From contig JAQXIX010000025.1 in assembly GCA_029008005.1 (NCBI GenBank), positions 1-54,013 of the forward strand: a stretch of 54,013 nt of DNA, written 5' to 3'. The DNA comes from Bacillota bacterium (GTDB lineage: Bacteria > Bacillota > Clostridia > Peptostreptococcales > Anaerovoracaceae). Below, one piece after another: positions 34,709-43,171 of the stretch. The notes under the pieces were generated by a model. That model did no database searches. It saw only the letters and a list, made by a program, of their open reading frames with translations, and was not told where the DNA came from. The translations under genes were made by a program, and so were the position numbers. Position 1 is the stretch's first letter, and each line of letters begins with the position of its first letter.

Positions 34709-37067
34709 ATTTCATTATCAGTTTCCTGATACGATTCTGTCTGTCATAAACTCGGCTGCCTATGTATTTCACATATGCGGCTGTTTTTTTATGCTCCTCT
34801 TCCGTCAGGCTTACACCTCCGAAACGCACACTGCTGACGGTACTAAGGAATTCTGCGAAGGTCATTGCTTCGCCGCTGTCATAGCATGCTGATATTTCAT
34901 CAAGTTTATCAAAAGGATCTGCCGTCAGCTTATGTTTATCAAAGGCCATAAGCCTGCATATATGCCTATACATATCATAAACAACTGCAGCATCAAAGAC
35001 TGTCTCGAATTTTCTGTTCCTTCTTCTCACATGCCTTCTGCCTGCCAGCTCATAAATAATAACTGCAAGCAGAACGAGCAATGTCACCGAAATCAGAGGA
35101 TTGATTCTCTGAGGTTCCTCCTCCTGATGTTTCTCAGGCTCCGATTCCTCCGGTGCCTGATCCTCATACATCTGATTTGTTTCTTCTTCTATCTTTTCGT
35201 CATCCTGTACCTCATTGGTTTCCTGTTTTTCCATATCATAGAATCCCGGTATAACCTCTACAGGGAACCAACCGATTTCGTCGATATATATCTCAACCCA
35301 ACAGTGAGCATTGGAATCCAACACGCTGTAACTGATATCGCTCATCTCCGTATACAGATTCATCTCCTTCGGCGATAAATAATATCCTTCTGCATACCTT
35401 GCGGGGATTCCGGCACTCCTGAATACCAGTGTCGCTGCAGTAGCAAAATGCATGTCATTTCCTACACCCTTCTTCAGGAAATTCTCCAGTTCGCCTGTGC
35501 CTTCACCGGCCGCTTTGCACTCAATATCGTATTGGTATTTTTCATCAAAAACAGAACGTATGTAATGCAAAGTATATGATATAGTCTTTCCCAGGCATTT
35601 GTCAGCGTCAAGGGCTTTAAGCAGCTCCCGTTCTTTTTCGGGAACATACACATACGTATCGTATACATATCTTCTGTATACCGCTTCAGGCTCTGCATAT
35701 TTGCTCCAATCGGAACTCTGTTTAACTTCGTTAAGCCACCGAGCGGTTTCCTGCTCATCGTAATCCTCCATACGTGCCAGAAACGCCTTGAAAGTATATT
35801 CTCTCTGACCGGTAATTCCTTTCGTCAGGGCTCCGGTATCTTTCTTGTAATTCACCTTGTCCGGTAACGTATCGCCTGTCAATGCAGCCTCGTATGGCAG
35901 ATACATATACTTGCTGCTTCCATTTACGTTAGTAACATCCACAGATACATAATCATAGTTCTTAGACATACGATACAGCCTCTCCTGCTGCATCCACGGA
36001 TAGAAATTCTGCTGTTCAAGCCATTCCATCATCCCTGTGTATTCACCGGAATAAGCGCCTTCCTCCGCTTCTGTCCATTTGTCATCTGCGTAACTGCCTC
36101 CGGCGAAACCCCTCAAATACATTGGCTGAGGCATTTGCATTTTAAGCTGCAGCACAGTATTGTCCGTGTATTCCATAGGATGCGTCTCAGTCAGATTGCC
36201 TCTGCCCAGCTGATCAATATCATCTCCACCCAGCTTGTCGTATCTTATGTGTTCTTCAGCAGCAATCACGTCAGCCTTTGCTTCGTCCACACTCTGTGGA
36301 GGCCTGTAATCGTCCCCTGAAAATGCCAGTATATATCCCAGCAGCATAATAAGGGTTATGCTCATGAAAATATATGGTAATGAAGACTGTCTGGGATTCT
36401 GTATATATATGACTCTTCGTTTTCTGCTGCTTGCAGGCTTCGCAACAGCAGACAGCACCATCAGTCCCGCCCAGCATATCAGCATAAGCGCCAGAAGCCA
36501 TACTGAAGGCTTCCCTTTAAGGCAAAGTCCTGTAACTACAGGCAATGCAGTTATTACAAAGCCTATAAGCGGCTCCTTATAATGTACACTGTAAACAATT
36601 GCCGCAGAACTGAGCAGCGTTACAGGAATCAGAGCCATCATTGTATCCCTGCTCCAGTCAGCAATATCTCCCGTAATCTCATACGGTATAAGTCCCGCAT
36701 TCAGCTGGTTATTCAGCACCTCCACAACGATATTTGCCAAAACCAGGAACCCGTTCCACACAGAACTGTAAAAGAGACCGAAAAATACTGCTGTGATTAT
36801 GAATACATAGAACACCATAAACCGCCCAAGCAGCGGCCTTCTGCATATGCAGTACAGCACTGCCGGAAGAATCACTATAAGTAATCCCGACACCGTATCG
36901 TTAACGGGATTCGGGAACATGGAAAAGAACGTGTACCAGCATGCCACAGATGTTGCAACAGTCAAAAGCAGCTCAAATAAGACCCTCAGAACCTGATGGT
37001 CTTTATCTGTATCTGTTATCTGAATCAGATCCATTGCTGATTCCTGTTGCCTGTTAAATAATTTCAT
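34689..37067 (-). CDS. Transglutaminase-like membrane protein (TgpA type) lacking the catalytic Cys
   Basis: A 792-residue protein with N-terminal membrane helices (about six between 25 and 250), an extracellular transglutaminase-core domain (about 500-620), a Glu-rich linker and a membrane helix near 660, then a cytoplasmic tail. This is the DUF3488/TgpA layout. The catalytic positions look degenerate: where relatives have G-Y-C-E-H-F-A it has GNDMHFA (Asp538 in place of Cys), His588 is kept (AHCWVEIYI), and the Asp of the FPVD motif is Glu604. It is the third gene of a MoxR-DUF58-TgpA set and overlaps DUF58 by four bases. Probably non-catalytic. Confidence 0.88.
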   Translation of the reverse strand: MKLFNRQQESAMDLIQITDTDKDHQVLRVLFELLLTVATSVACWYTFFSMFPNPVNDTVSGLLIVILPAVLYCICRRPLLGRFMVFYVFIITAVFFGLFYSSVWNGFLVLANIVVEVLNNQLNAGLIPYEITGDIADWSRDTMMALIPVTLLSSAAIVYSVHYKEPLIGFVITALPVVTGLCLKGKPSVWLLALMLICWAGLMVLSAVAKPASSRKRRVIYIQNPRQSSLPYIFMSITLIMLLGYILAFSGDDYRPPQSVDEAKADVIAAEEHIRYDKLGGDDIDQLGRGNLTETHPMEYTDNTVLQLKMQMPQPMYLRGFAGGSYADDKWTEAEEGAYSGEYTGMMEWLEQQNFYPWMQQERLYRMSKNYDYVSVDVTNVNGSSKYMYLPYEAALTGDTLPDKVNYKKDTGALTKGITGQREYTFKAFLARMEDYDEQETARWLNEVKQSSDWSKYAEPEAVYRRYVYDTYVYVPEKERELLKALDADKCLGKTISYTLHYIRSVFDEKYQYDIECKAAGEGTGELENFLKKGVGNDMHFATAATLVFRSAGIPARYAEGYYLSPKEMNLYTEMSDISYSVLDSNAHCWVEIYIDEIGWFPVEVIPGFYDMEKQETNEVQDDEKIEEETNQMYEDQAPEESEPEKHQEEEPQRINPLISVTLLVLLAVIIYELAGRRHVRRRNRKFETVFDAAVVYDMYRHICRLMAFDKHKLTADPFDKLDEISACYDSGEAMTFAEFLSTVSSVRFGGVSLTEEEHKKTAAYVKYIGSRVYDRQNRIRKLIMKFIVFYV

Positions 37068-38218
37068 ACTGTAATCTCCGGTATACCCTCAGCCGCCTCT
37101 TTTACTGAAACCGTAACGGCTTCAATTTCCTGCTCCGCAGCTTTGGCTTCCGACTCATCCTCATAAATCAGAATCGTCTGCATCCGCTGATTGACCTCAA
37201 GCTCAGCAATTTTGTCAAGCTTCGGTTCAGTAACAACATACAGCAATATGTTGTTACTGCTTCGATATCCGCTGGCTATGTAAAAGTCAATGGCCGCACC
37301 GCTTTCTTCTGCGGCATAGGATGACAGCACTTCGGCTGTTGCCAGCTCCAGCTCCTGAAAATCGTCAAGTTCCTCTACATGGAATTTCTCTTCCGCGGCA
37401 TCATACCATCCCATATTATGACTTATACCGTTTTCCAGAAGGGTTCTTGAAATCGTCAGAAATATTTCGACCTGAGCATCCACAAGCTCCTCGCTTCCCC
37501 GCGAAAGTTCCAGCAGAAGAAATACCGAATAGTTCAGAGGCAGACTGAAATCTCTAACCATGGTTCTGTCTGTTTTACCGGAAAGCTTCCAGTGTATTTT
37601 TCTTATCTCATCTCCCGGCACATATTCCCGCAAAGCGAATATTTCACTGACATCCCAGCCCGGTTTATCAGGAAAATACCTGCTGCCGTCACCGGTATTT
37701 TCCACCGGTTTTTCCATATATACCTCGACATTGCGCATATCGGGATAAATGATAACTGCATGATCCGGTAAATCGGTTTTTCTGAAAACAAAAAGTCCGA
37801 AGGCGTCATAGACACGTATTTTAGTCGTAGACACCACAACCGTTCCCACCTTGCTGTTCTGCAATGAAAGCTCGGCAGACACAGTTTCTCTGCTGCCTGC
37901 AGTTGCACTTACTCTCCGCTCCCTGACAGCTCCTGTCATCTGGTTTTCCATCCTTATGCGAAAGGTTATTCCGGCAACAGGATAACGGCTCGGATTATTA
38001 ATTCGGTAGCTGAGATTCGCAGCATTTTTTTCTGCTGTCTGGGGCAGTTCAAGGCCAATCGTAATTTTTCTTCCGGCAATAAGCATGAGCACCAGTGAAA
38101 CCAAAGGCAGCACGACGCAAATCGCCAACAGAGTCAGCGTATAGTATGTATTTGTAAAAACGTATATCAACGCTGTGACTGCTAGAAGCAGCACATAAAA
38201 CACTCTGTTCTTAAGCAT
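37064..38218 (-). CDS. DUF58-domain protein
   Basis: A 384-residue protein with two N-terminal membrane helices (about 5-50), a beta-rich region and the DUF58 core: SEIFALREYVPGDEIRKIHWKLSGKTDRTMVRDF. DUF58 proteins work with MoxR ATPases and carry a von Willebrand-like fold with a possible metal site. The start overlaps the MoxR stop by eight bases, and the stop overlaps the next start by four, so the three genes form a coupled unit. Role is likely assembly or maturation of an envelope complex. Confidence 0.9.
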   Translation of the reverse strand: MLKNRVFYVLLLAVTALIYVFTNTYYTLTLLAICVVLPLVSLVLMLIAGRKITIGLELPQTAEKNAANLSYRINNPSRYPVAGITFRIRMENQMTGAVRERRVSATAGSRETVSAELSLQNSKVGTVVVSTTKIRVYDAFGLFVFRKTDLPDHAVIIYPDMRNVEVYMEKPVENTGDGSRYFPDKPGWDVSEIFALREYVPGDEIRKIHWKLSGKTDRTMVRDFSLPLNYSVFLLLELSRGSEELVDAQVEIFLTISRTLLENGISHNMGWYDAAEEKFHVEELDDFQELELATAEVLSSYAAEESGAAIDFYIASGYRSSNNILLYVVTEPKLDKIAELEVNQRMQTILIYEDESEAKAAEQEIEAVTVSVKEAAEGIPEITV

Positions 38219-39185
38219 TCTTTCCGTCCGTTTTCTTCTTTCTTACTGCTATCTGCGGAGGCTTCACTTCTGCCATAATTCCCTGCAGCACCTTTTCTTC
38301 GGTTTCCTTCCTGATCTTTGCTCTGGCGGTCAGAACAAGTCTATGAGCACAAACGTCAATAAATACACTCTTGATATCATGCGGTATCGCATAATTCCTG
38401 CCGTCCATCAGCGCCGCTGCTTTAGCCATCTGCACCAGTGCCAGCACTGCTCTCGGGCTGACACCCTGCTCCACAGCTTCTGCGCTTCTCGTCTTCTCGC
38501 AAAGCTCAGCTGCATATCTGATAACCTCATCCTCCATATGCACTGTCTGTACAGCTTTTCTCACAGCCTTTATATGTGTCGCGCTGATAAGAGGTCTTAC
38601 TGTATCCATCGGATCCGTCAGCTGCCTTTGCTTGACTATATCCACCTGGCTTGCCAAATCCGGATATCCCATGGAAAGCCTTGCCGTAAATCTGTCCAGC
38701 TGTGAATCCGGAAGCTTCTGTGTACCTGCGCTTCCCAGCGGATTCTGAGTGGCAATGCATACAAATGGATCCGGTGTTTTGTGGGTTACACCGTCAACGG
38801 TCATTCCGCCTTCTTCCATTACCTCCAGCAATGCCGCCTGTGTCTTGGCTGAGGTTCTGTTGATTTCATCTGCCAGGAACAGATTGCACATTGCTGCTCC
38901 CGGTTTGTATTCAAGCTGTCCGGTTTCCTTGTTGTATACGGAAAATCCCATAATATCGCTTGCCATTGTATCCGGCGTGAACTGCATTCTTCTGTAATCC
39001 AGATTCATGACCTTGGAAAGCCCCAGCGCCAGTGTTGTTTTCCCTACTCCCGGTACATCCTCCAGCAGTATATGACCTCCCGCAATCACTACCATCAGAA
39101 CCTTCCTGATTACATCATCCTTACCTACGATGACTTTTCTCAGTTCGTTCACTACTGCTTCCATTATCTTCTGCATCTGTTCCAT
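38211..39185 (-). CDS. MoxR-family AAA+ ATPase
   Basis: A 324-residue AAA+ ATPase: Walker A LLEDVPGVGKTTLALGL, RRMQFTPDTMASDIMG, Walker B NLFLADEINRTSAKTQAALLEVMEE and sensor motif CIATQNPLGSAGTQKLPDSQLDRF. MoxR ATPases act as chaperones for DUF58/VWA partners; both such partners follow directly. The start is at 39185 with TGAGGTG upstream. It lies 16 bases after the ABC lipoprotein gene, so importer and MoxR genes may share one transcript. Confidence 0.93.
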   Translation of the reverse strand: MEQMQKIMEAVVNELRKVIVGKDDVIRKVLMVVIAGGHILLEDVPGVGKTTLALGLSKVMNLDYRRMQFTPDTMASDIMGFSVYNKETGQLEYKPGAAMCNLFLADEINRTSAKTQAALLEVMEEGGMTVDGVTHKTPDPFVCIATQNPLGSAGTQKLPDSQLDRFTARLSMGYPDLASQVDIVKQRQLTDPMDTVRPLISATHIKAVRKAVQTVHMEDEVIRYAAELCEKTRSAEAVEQGVSPRAVLALVQMAKAAALMDGRNYAIPHDIKSVFIDVCAHRLVLTARAKIRKETEEKVLQGIMAEVKPPQIAVRKKKTDGKNA

Positions 39186-39201
39186 AACATTTCACCTCAA
39201 T

Positions 39202-40296
39202 TTACTGAATCGGCGAATTGGACATTCTCATTCCCTCGCCTGCAAGTATTTTGTCAGTTGTCTTATCGTCCAGTTCCAATCCGAAATATTCCCTGTAATA
39301 GTCCGCTGTATACTGATTCATGTTAAAATCTTTGAATTTATCGGGATAGAACTGTAATGCCACTGCCAAAACACCCATATGCGCTTCCATTGAACCCGGA
39401 TGACACCAGCGAGTTGCTCCTACAGGTAAAGTATAAACTTTCCCGTTTTTTACGGCTGTAAGTCCGCTCCACTTAGAGTCTGACAGTATGTAGTCCGTAA
39501 CGGAATATTCGTTGGCAATGAAAGCATCAGGGTCCCAGTTGTATATTTCCTCCAGAGTAACGTATGCGTTCTTCCCTGCAGAAAGAGTTCCCTTCGCAAC
39601 AGAAACATCCTCCACCTTGGCTCTCTCCATTATTTCGCTGCAGACAGAGCCTTCCGGGTCTGTACGTATCGCTTCATTTACAGAATGATATACGCTCGGT
39701 GCATCCTTTATGTCAACATCTGCAAGTCGCCGGTCTACCATGGCCAGCGTTTCATCAAAGAATTCAAGATAAGACTGTGCTTTGTCCTCTTTTCCGAAAA
39801 TTTCTCCCGCAACTTTAACGGCCTCCTTCAGTTCCTCAATTGTTGTATAATCAATTACTGCGTACGGTATTCCCAGTTCATCAAGCTTGGCCATCTCGCC
39901 TTCGCTGGCTGCCAGCGAAAAGCTTACAAGAGCCAGATCCGTATCTATCCTCAGAAGCTCCTCTGCATTGACGGATCCTTCCTGATGGGGTGTCGCTGTT
40001 TCTGTAATTTCAGGATACTTCATCTGCATCAGAACATCAGACTTGACACCGTTAGGACAACCCACTATTTTGCCTCCTTCATCAAGCATTGCCATCATAT
40101 GAGCCGCCGTGGCATAAAGACATGCTACATTCTCAGGGTCTTCCGGAATTTTCACCTGCCTGCCTGCGCAGTCAGTAACGGTTTTATCTCCCTGTTCTCC
40201 GCTGCCGGCTTCTCCGCAGCCTGTAAATCCCGTAACGGAAAAGGCCATCATCAGAGTCAGTATCACTGCTATAATTGCTGTTTGTCTTTTTTTCAT
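39202..40296 (-). CDS. ABC transporter substrate-binding lipoprotein (FepB/BtuF type)
   Basis: A 364-residue class III binding protein. A lipobox VTGFTGC gives acylation at Cys27. Two lobes are visible: VTDCAGRQVKIPEDPENVACLYATAAHMMAM, and GKNAYVTLEEIYNWDPDAFIANEY followed by AVKNGKVYTLPVGATRWCHPG. This family binds siderophores, haem, corrinoids, or molybdate/tungstate (MolA-like). The gene order permease-ATPase-binding protein and the leader upstream favour an oxyanion or metal substrate, but this is not proven by residues. Confidence 0.88.
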   Translation of the reverse strand: MKKRQTAIIAVILTLMMAFSVTGFTGCGEAGSGEQGDKTVTDCAGRQVKIPEDPENVACLYATAAHMMAMLDEGGKIVGCPNGVKSDVLMQMKYPEITETATPHQEGSVNAEELLRIDTDLALVSFSLAASEGEMAKLDELGIPYAVIDYTTIEELKEAVKVAGEIFGKEDKAQSYLEFFDETLAMVDRRLADVDIKDAPSVYHSVNEAIRTDPEGSVCSEIMERAKVEDVSVAKGTLSAGKNAYVTLEEIYNWDPDAFIANEYSVTDYILSDSKWSGLTAVKNGKVYTLPVGATRWCHPGSMEAHMGVLAVALQFYPDKFKDFNMNQYTADYYREYFGLELDDKTTDKILAGEGMRMSNSPIQ

Positions 40297-40298
40297 AA

Positions 40299-41102
40299 TT
40301 ACCTCTTGTTACGTAACGGCAGTATGTATTTTCGTACTCCGCTTCCATCCGATACGATTTCCGCCACTATGTTAAAAGTTTTCTCCAGATTTTCCGTGGT
40401 GAGAACTTCAGACGGTCTGCCAATCTGCGAGAAATTTTCGCCGTTTATCAGTGCCACTCTCGTATCTACTCCTGCATTTTCCAGATAGTATGCCTGATTA
40501 AGAAAATGTGTCGCCATAATGATAGAGATCTTTTTCTCCTTCACAAGCTTCGCAACGATTTCCATAACTGTAAGCTCGTGAGTAAAATCAAGATGCGCCG
40601 TCGGCTCATCCATAACGAGAAGCTGGGACTGCTGGGCTATTGCCCTGGCTATTATCACAAGCTGCAGTTCTCCTCCCGAAAGTTTCGTATACTCTCTGTC
40701 TTCAAAACCCTCAAGCCCTACCTGTCTCAGTGCATCGCGGGCTATTTCCTTCTCCTTCTCGTCCGGAGGTGAAAACATTCTTGCCGCATATGTCCTGCCC
40801 ATTGTCACCACATCAAGTACTGTGTATGCGAAGGTTGTCTTGTGTCCCTGGGGAACATAGGCAACATGCTCGGCAAATTCCCGCGGTTTCATATCTTCAA
40901 TACTCCTGCCGCCGATAGTAATCCGGCCTCTTTTCAGTTTTTTTAACCCCAGCAGACAGTCTATCAGTGTGGATTTGCCGCATCCATTAGGACCTATAAT
41001 GCATAGGATTTCTCCCTTTTTTACATCGAAATCAATTCCGTCGAATATCATTCTCTTATTGTCATATGTAAAGGCTGCATCCCGTACTTCCATCAGTTTC
41101 AT
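40299..41102 (-). CDS. ABC transporter ATPase (FepC/BtuD type)
   Basis: A 267-residue ATPase with Walker A GPNGCGKSTLIDCLLGL, signature YTKLSGGELQLVIIARAIAQQ, Walker B LLVMDEPTAHLDF, and the following switch His in MATHFLNQAY. VAYVPQGHKTTFAYTVLDVV is the Q-loop. It powers the adjacent FecCD-type permease. Two bases separate it from the binding-protein gene and four from the permease gene. Confidence 0.94.
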   Translation of the reverse strand: MKLMEVRDAAFTYDNKRMIFDGIDFDVKKGEILCIIGPNGCGKSTLIDCLLGLKKLKRGRITIGGRSIEDMKPREFAEHVAYVPQGHKTTFAYTVLDVVTMGRTYAARMFSPPDEKEKEIARDALRQVGLEGFEDREYTKLSGGELQLVIIARAIAQQSQLLVMDEPTAHLDFTHELTVMEIVAKLVKEKKISIIMATHFLNQAYYLENAGVDTRVALINGENFSQIGRPSEVLTTENLEKTFNIVAEIVSDGSGVRKYILPLRNKR

Positions 41103-41106
41103 TTTA

Positions 41107-42150
41107 TCACCAGCTGCTTCCTTTCGTTTTCTTCAAAAGGTAAATAAAGAATGGCCCGCCTACAATGGCAGTCACTATGCCCAGCGGTATTTCAGCTCCC
41201 GTAATGGTTCTGCATATGGTATCAACAAATATCATAAAACATGCTCCTATTGAAATTGCCGCCGGTATGAGCCATTTGTTGTCACTGCCTATTACCATTC
41301 TGCACATATGCGGAACAACAAGTCCCACCCAGCCTATTACTCCGCTGACACATACAGCTCCGGCTGTTGCCAGTGTGGCGAATCCTATTACAATGGCTTT
41401 ATTCAGTCCCACGTTCAGTCCTAAGGTCTTTGCTTCTCTGTCTCCCATAGAAAGCACATTGAGTCTCCATCTGAACAGCAGCATACCGATTATTCCCGCC
41501 AGCATCGGAATCGAAGAAAAAGCCAGCTCTATGGTTTTAGTTGAACCCATGCCTCCCATAAGCCAGAATGTTATTGCCGGCAGCTGACTGTAAGGGTCGG
41601 CAACATATTTTATCAGAGACAGAAGCGCCGAGAAAATCGACTGTACTATCGTCCCTCCAAGGACGAGGGTTATAGTTGGCGTTCCTCCGCTTACTTTTCC
41701 TACCAGGTAAGCCAGTACTACTGCCAGCACTCCGAAACCAAAGGAAAACAGCGAAGTCATTACCATACTGTTAAACAACAGTATGGATAACGCTGCTCCG
41801 AATCCGGCTCCGTTAGATACTCCAAGCATACCACTTGATACAAGGGGATTCCTGAACAAGCTCTGGAAACATGCACCGCTTACTGCCAGAGAAGCGCCTA
41901 CCAGTATTCCCTGTATCGCTCTCGGAAGACGCAGGTTTATAACTACACCTACAGTCTGTTCGTCAACGCCCAAATCTGCTCCTGTAACGGCTGTCACCAG
42001 GCTTTTGAAAACATCTGCCGGATTTATACTGTATCTTCCTATGCATATGGTTCCGATAAAGAATACGAGAGGAAGCGCTATAAGCACTGCAGCTTTTATT
42101 AAATTGTGATTCTTTTCTTCCGATTTCACTCTTGTTTCCCTATCAATCAC
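41107..42150 (-). CDS. FecCD-family ABC permease
   Basis: A 347-residue type II importer permease with about ten helices. Family signatures: RLPRAIQGILVGASLAVSGACFQSLFRNPLVSSGMLGVSNGAGFGA, GVIGWVGLVVPHMCRMVIG and AEIPLGIVTAIVGGPFFIYLL. The start is a GTG at 42150 that overlaps the stop of the preceding gene (GTGA), which ties importer translation to that gene. Substrate class: metal-chelate, corrinoid or molybdate/tungstate. Confidence 0.93.
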   Translation of the reverse strand: MIDRETRVKSEEKNHNLIKAAVLIALPLVFFIGTICIGRYSINPADVFKSLVTAVTGADLGVDEQTVGVVINLRLPRAIQGILVGASLAVSGACFQSLFRNPLVSSGMLGVSNGAGFGAALSILLFNSMVMTSLFSFGFGVLAVVLAYLVGKVSGGTPTITLVLGGTIVQSIFSALLSLIKYVADPYSQLPAITFWLMGGMGSTKTIELAFSSIPMLAGIIGMLLFRWRLNVLSMGDREAKTLGLNVGLNKAIVIGFATLATAGAVCVSGVIGWVGLVVPHMCRMVIGSDNKWLIPAAISIGACFMIFVDTICRTITGAEIPLGIVTAIVGGPFFIYLLKKTKGSSW

Positions 42151-43025
42151 TTAACACAGCAGTAGCCTTCTGCTGTCCATCGCCTGTAAAGGCAGTTGTA
42201 GCATGCGTTTTCTGAGTCATCATAGCATTCCTCAATATCATTATCCTGCCGGAAATCCTCACAGGCTGTTGTCCATTTGGTTATGCGTTTATCTCCTTGA
42301 TAAAGCTCCTTTTTTTTGCAGGCCTTGTAGCGGTCTCCCTTCGCGGACGATATTAATGTCACCTTGTGATCCACCATTGATGTCTTCAGCTGGTCATCGA
42401 CTTCGATTATATCTGTGTCTTTCAGGACATTTCCTTCAAAATCCAGGAACAGCTCGATATCCGTAAGTTTCTTCCACTCTGCCACCGTATGAATCTGTCC
42501 GTCGAATTTACCGTCTTTGCCGCCTCTGAAAACTCCGTCGCATCCGGAAAGTCTGAGTCCTATTCCTGCCAGGGCTCCTATAACTCCGCAGCCTGTACCA
42601 CCGTATTCCTCCAGTACGGTACCTCCAATCTGTGCAGCCAGGTCATAAGCTTCCTGCTTCTGTATTACTTCCTTCTGCGCTCTCTTGCCATATGCGATAA
42701 GCTGCTCCGGTTCTGTCAGCTGATCGAGCCTGCATAAGCAAAGTCCCGGATCAGAGCTTTCAGCCATATTATCCTTCAGCACTTTGACAGCAGCCTCCTG
42801 CATCTGAGAAATCTCAACTCCTTCTATATCAATTACCATGCACATGGAACTGTTATGGGATGTGTAATCTATGTCATCATGAAGCAGCAGCTGATGGCGT
42901 GTTACCCCCTTGTCCATTGTGCCGCCCATCTTCACTATCTCCTTTGCTATCATATCGGCTATCTTGCCTGTGCTGGTCCTCTTAGTCAGATCATCTGTAT
43001 CATCTACACAAATATATACTCTCAT
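42147..43025 (-). CDS. TiaS-like 'DDTDD' protein linked to the ABC importer
   Basis: A 292-residue cytoplasmic protein. The N-terminus YICVDDTDDLTKRTSTGKIA and the later TRHQLL, YTSHNSSMCMV and DPGLCL follow the pattern of the N-terminal kinase-like domain of archaeal TiaS (tRNA-Ile2 agmatinylcytidine synthetase). A glycine-rich block (GTGCGVIGALAGIGLRLSG) comes next, and the C-terminus has a Cys-rich knuckle (CYNCLYRRWTAEGYCC). No anticodon-modifying role is expected in a bacterium that would use TilS. The start at 43025 has AAAGGAAAAG upstream and follows a terminator-equipped leader. The four-base overlap with the permease gene indicates a role tied to transport or metal handling. Confidence 0.65.
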   Translation of the reverse strand: MRVYICVDDTDDLTKRTSTGKIADMIAKEIVKMGGTMDKGVTRHQLLLHDDIDYTSHNSSMCMVIDIEGVEISQMQEAAVKVLKDNMAESSDPGLCLCRLDQLTEPEQLIAYGKRAQKEVIQKQEAYDLAAQIGGTVLEEYGGTGCGVIGALAGIGLRLSGCDGVFRGGKDGKFDGQIHTVAEWKKLTDIELFLDFEGNVLKDTDIIEVDDQLKTSMVDHKVTLISSAKGDRYKACKKKELYQGDKRITKWTTACEDFRQDNDIEECYDDSENACYNCLYRRWTAEGYCCVK

Positions 43026-43069
43026 ACTTTTCCTTTCATGCTGCGTTTCAGTTAAAACATAACACGCCA

Positions 43070-43103
43070 CAAACAAAACTCTTTCCTTGAGTACAGGAAA
43101 GAG
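43070..43103 (-). terminator. Terminator of leader copy A
   Basis: CTCTTTCCT and AGGAAAGAG form a perfect 9-bp stem followed on the minus strand by TTTTGTTT. It is placed between the conserved leader core and the TiaS-like gene, as in a riboswitch expression platform. The CTTTCC arm can pair with the GGAAAG of the core, giving an antiterminator option. Confidence 0.75.
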
Positions 43104-43171
43104 TGGTTTATCTGTTAGTATTCCATTCCTTTCCAAATGCGGGAGGCAATGCCGTTTCCGGCATTACCCAT
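43104..43171 (-). promoter_or_regulatory. Leader copy A: 3' core of a Moco/Tuco-riboswitch-like RNA
   Basis: The minus strand has a GAAA-capped hairpin (AATGCCG-GAAA-CGGCATT) followed by GCCTCCCGC and GGAAAGGAATGGAATA. This order resembles the Moco riboswitch core (GNRA-capped stem, CCTCC, GAAAGGA-x-TGG). It precedes an ABC importer operon. Its 5' half appears to be replaced by the end of the surface-protein gene, whose stop codon abuts it, so function may be reduced. Family assignment is by eye. Confidence 0.5.

Noticed and set aside
39685-40488. 267-codon plus-strand frame across the ABC lipoprotein and ATPase genes
   Set aside because: It crosses two real genes on the other strand and has no support of its own.
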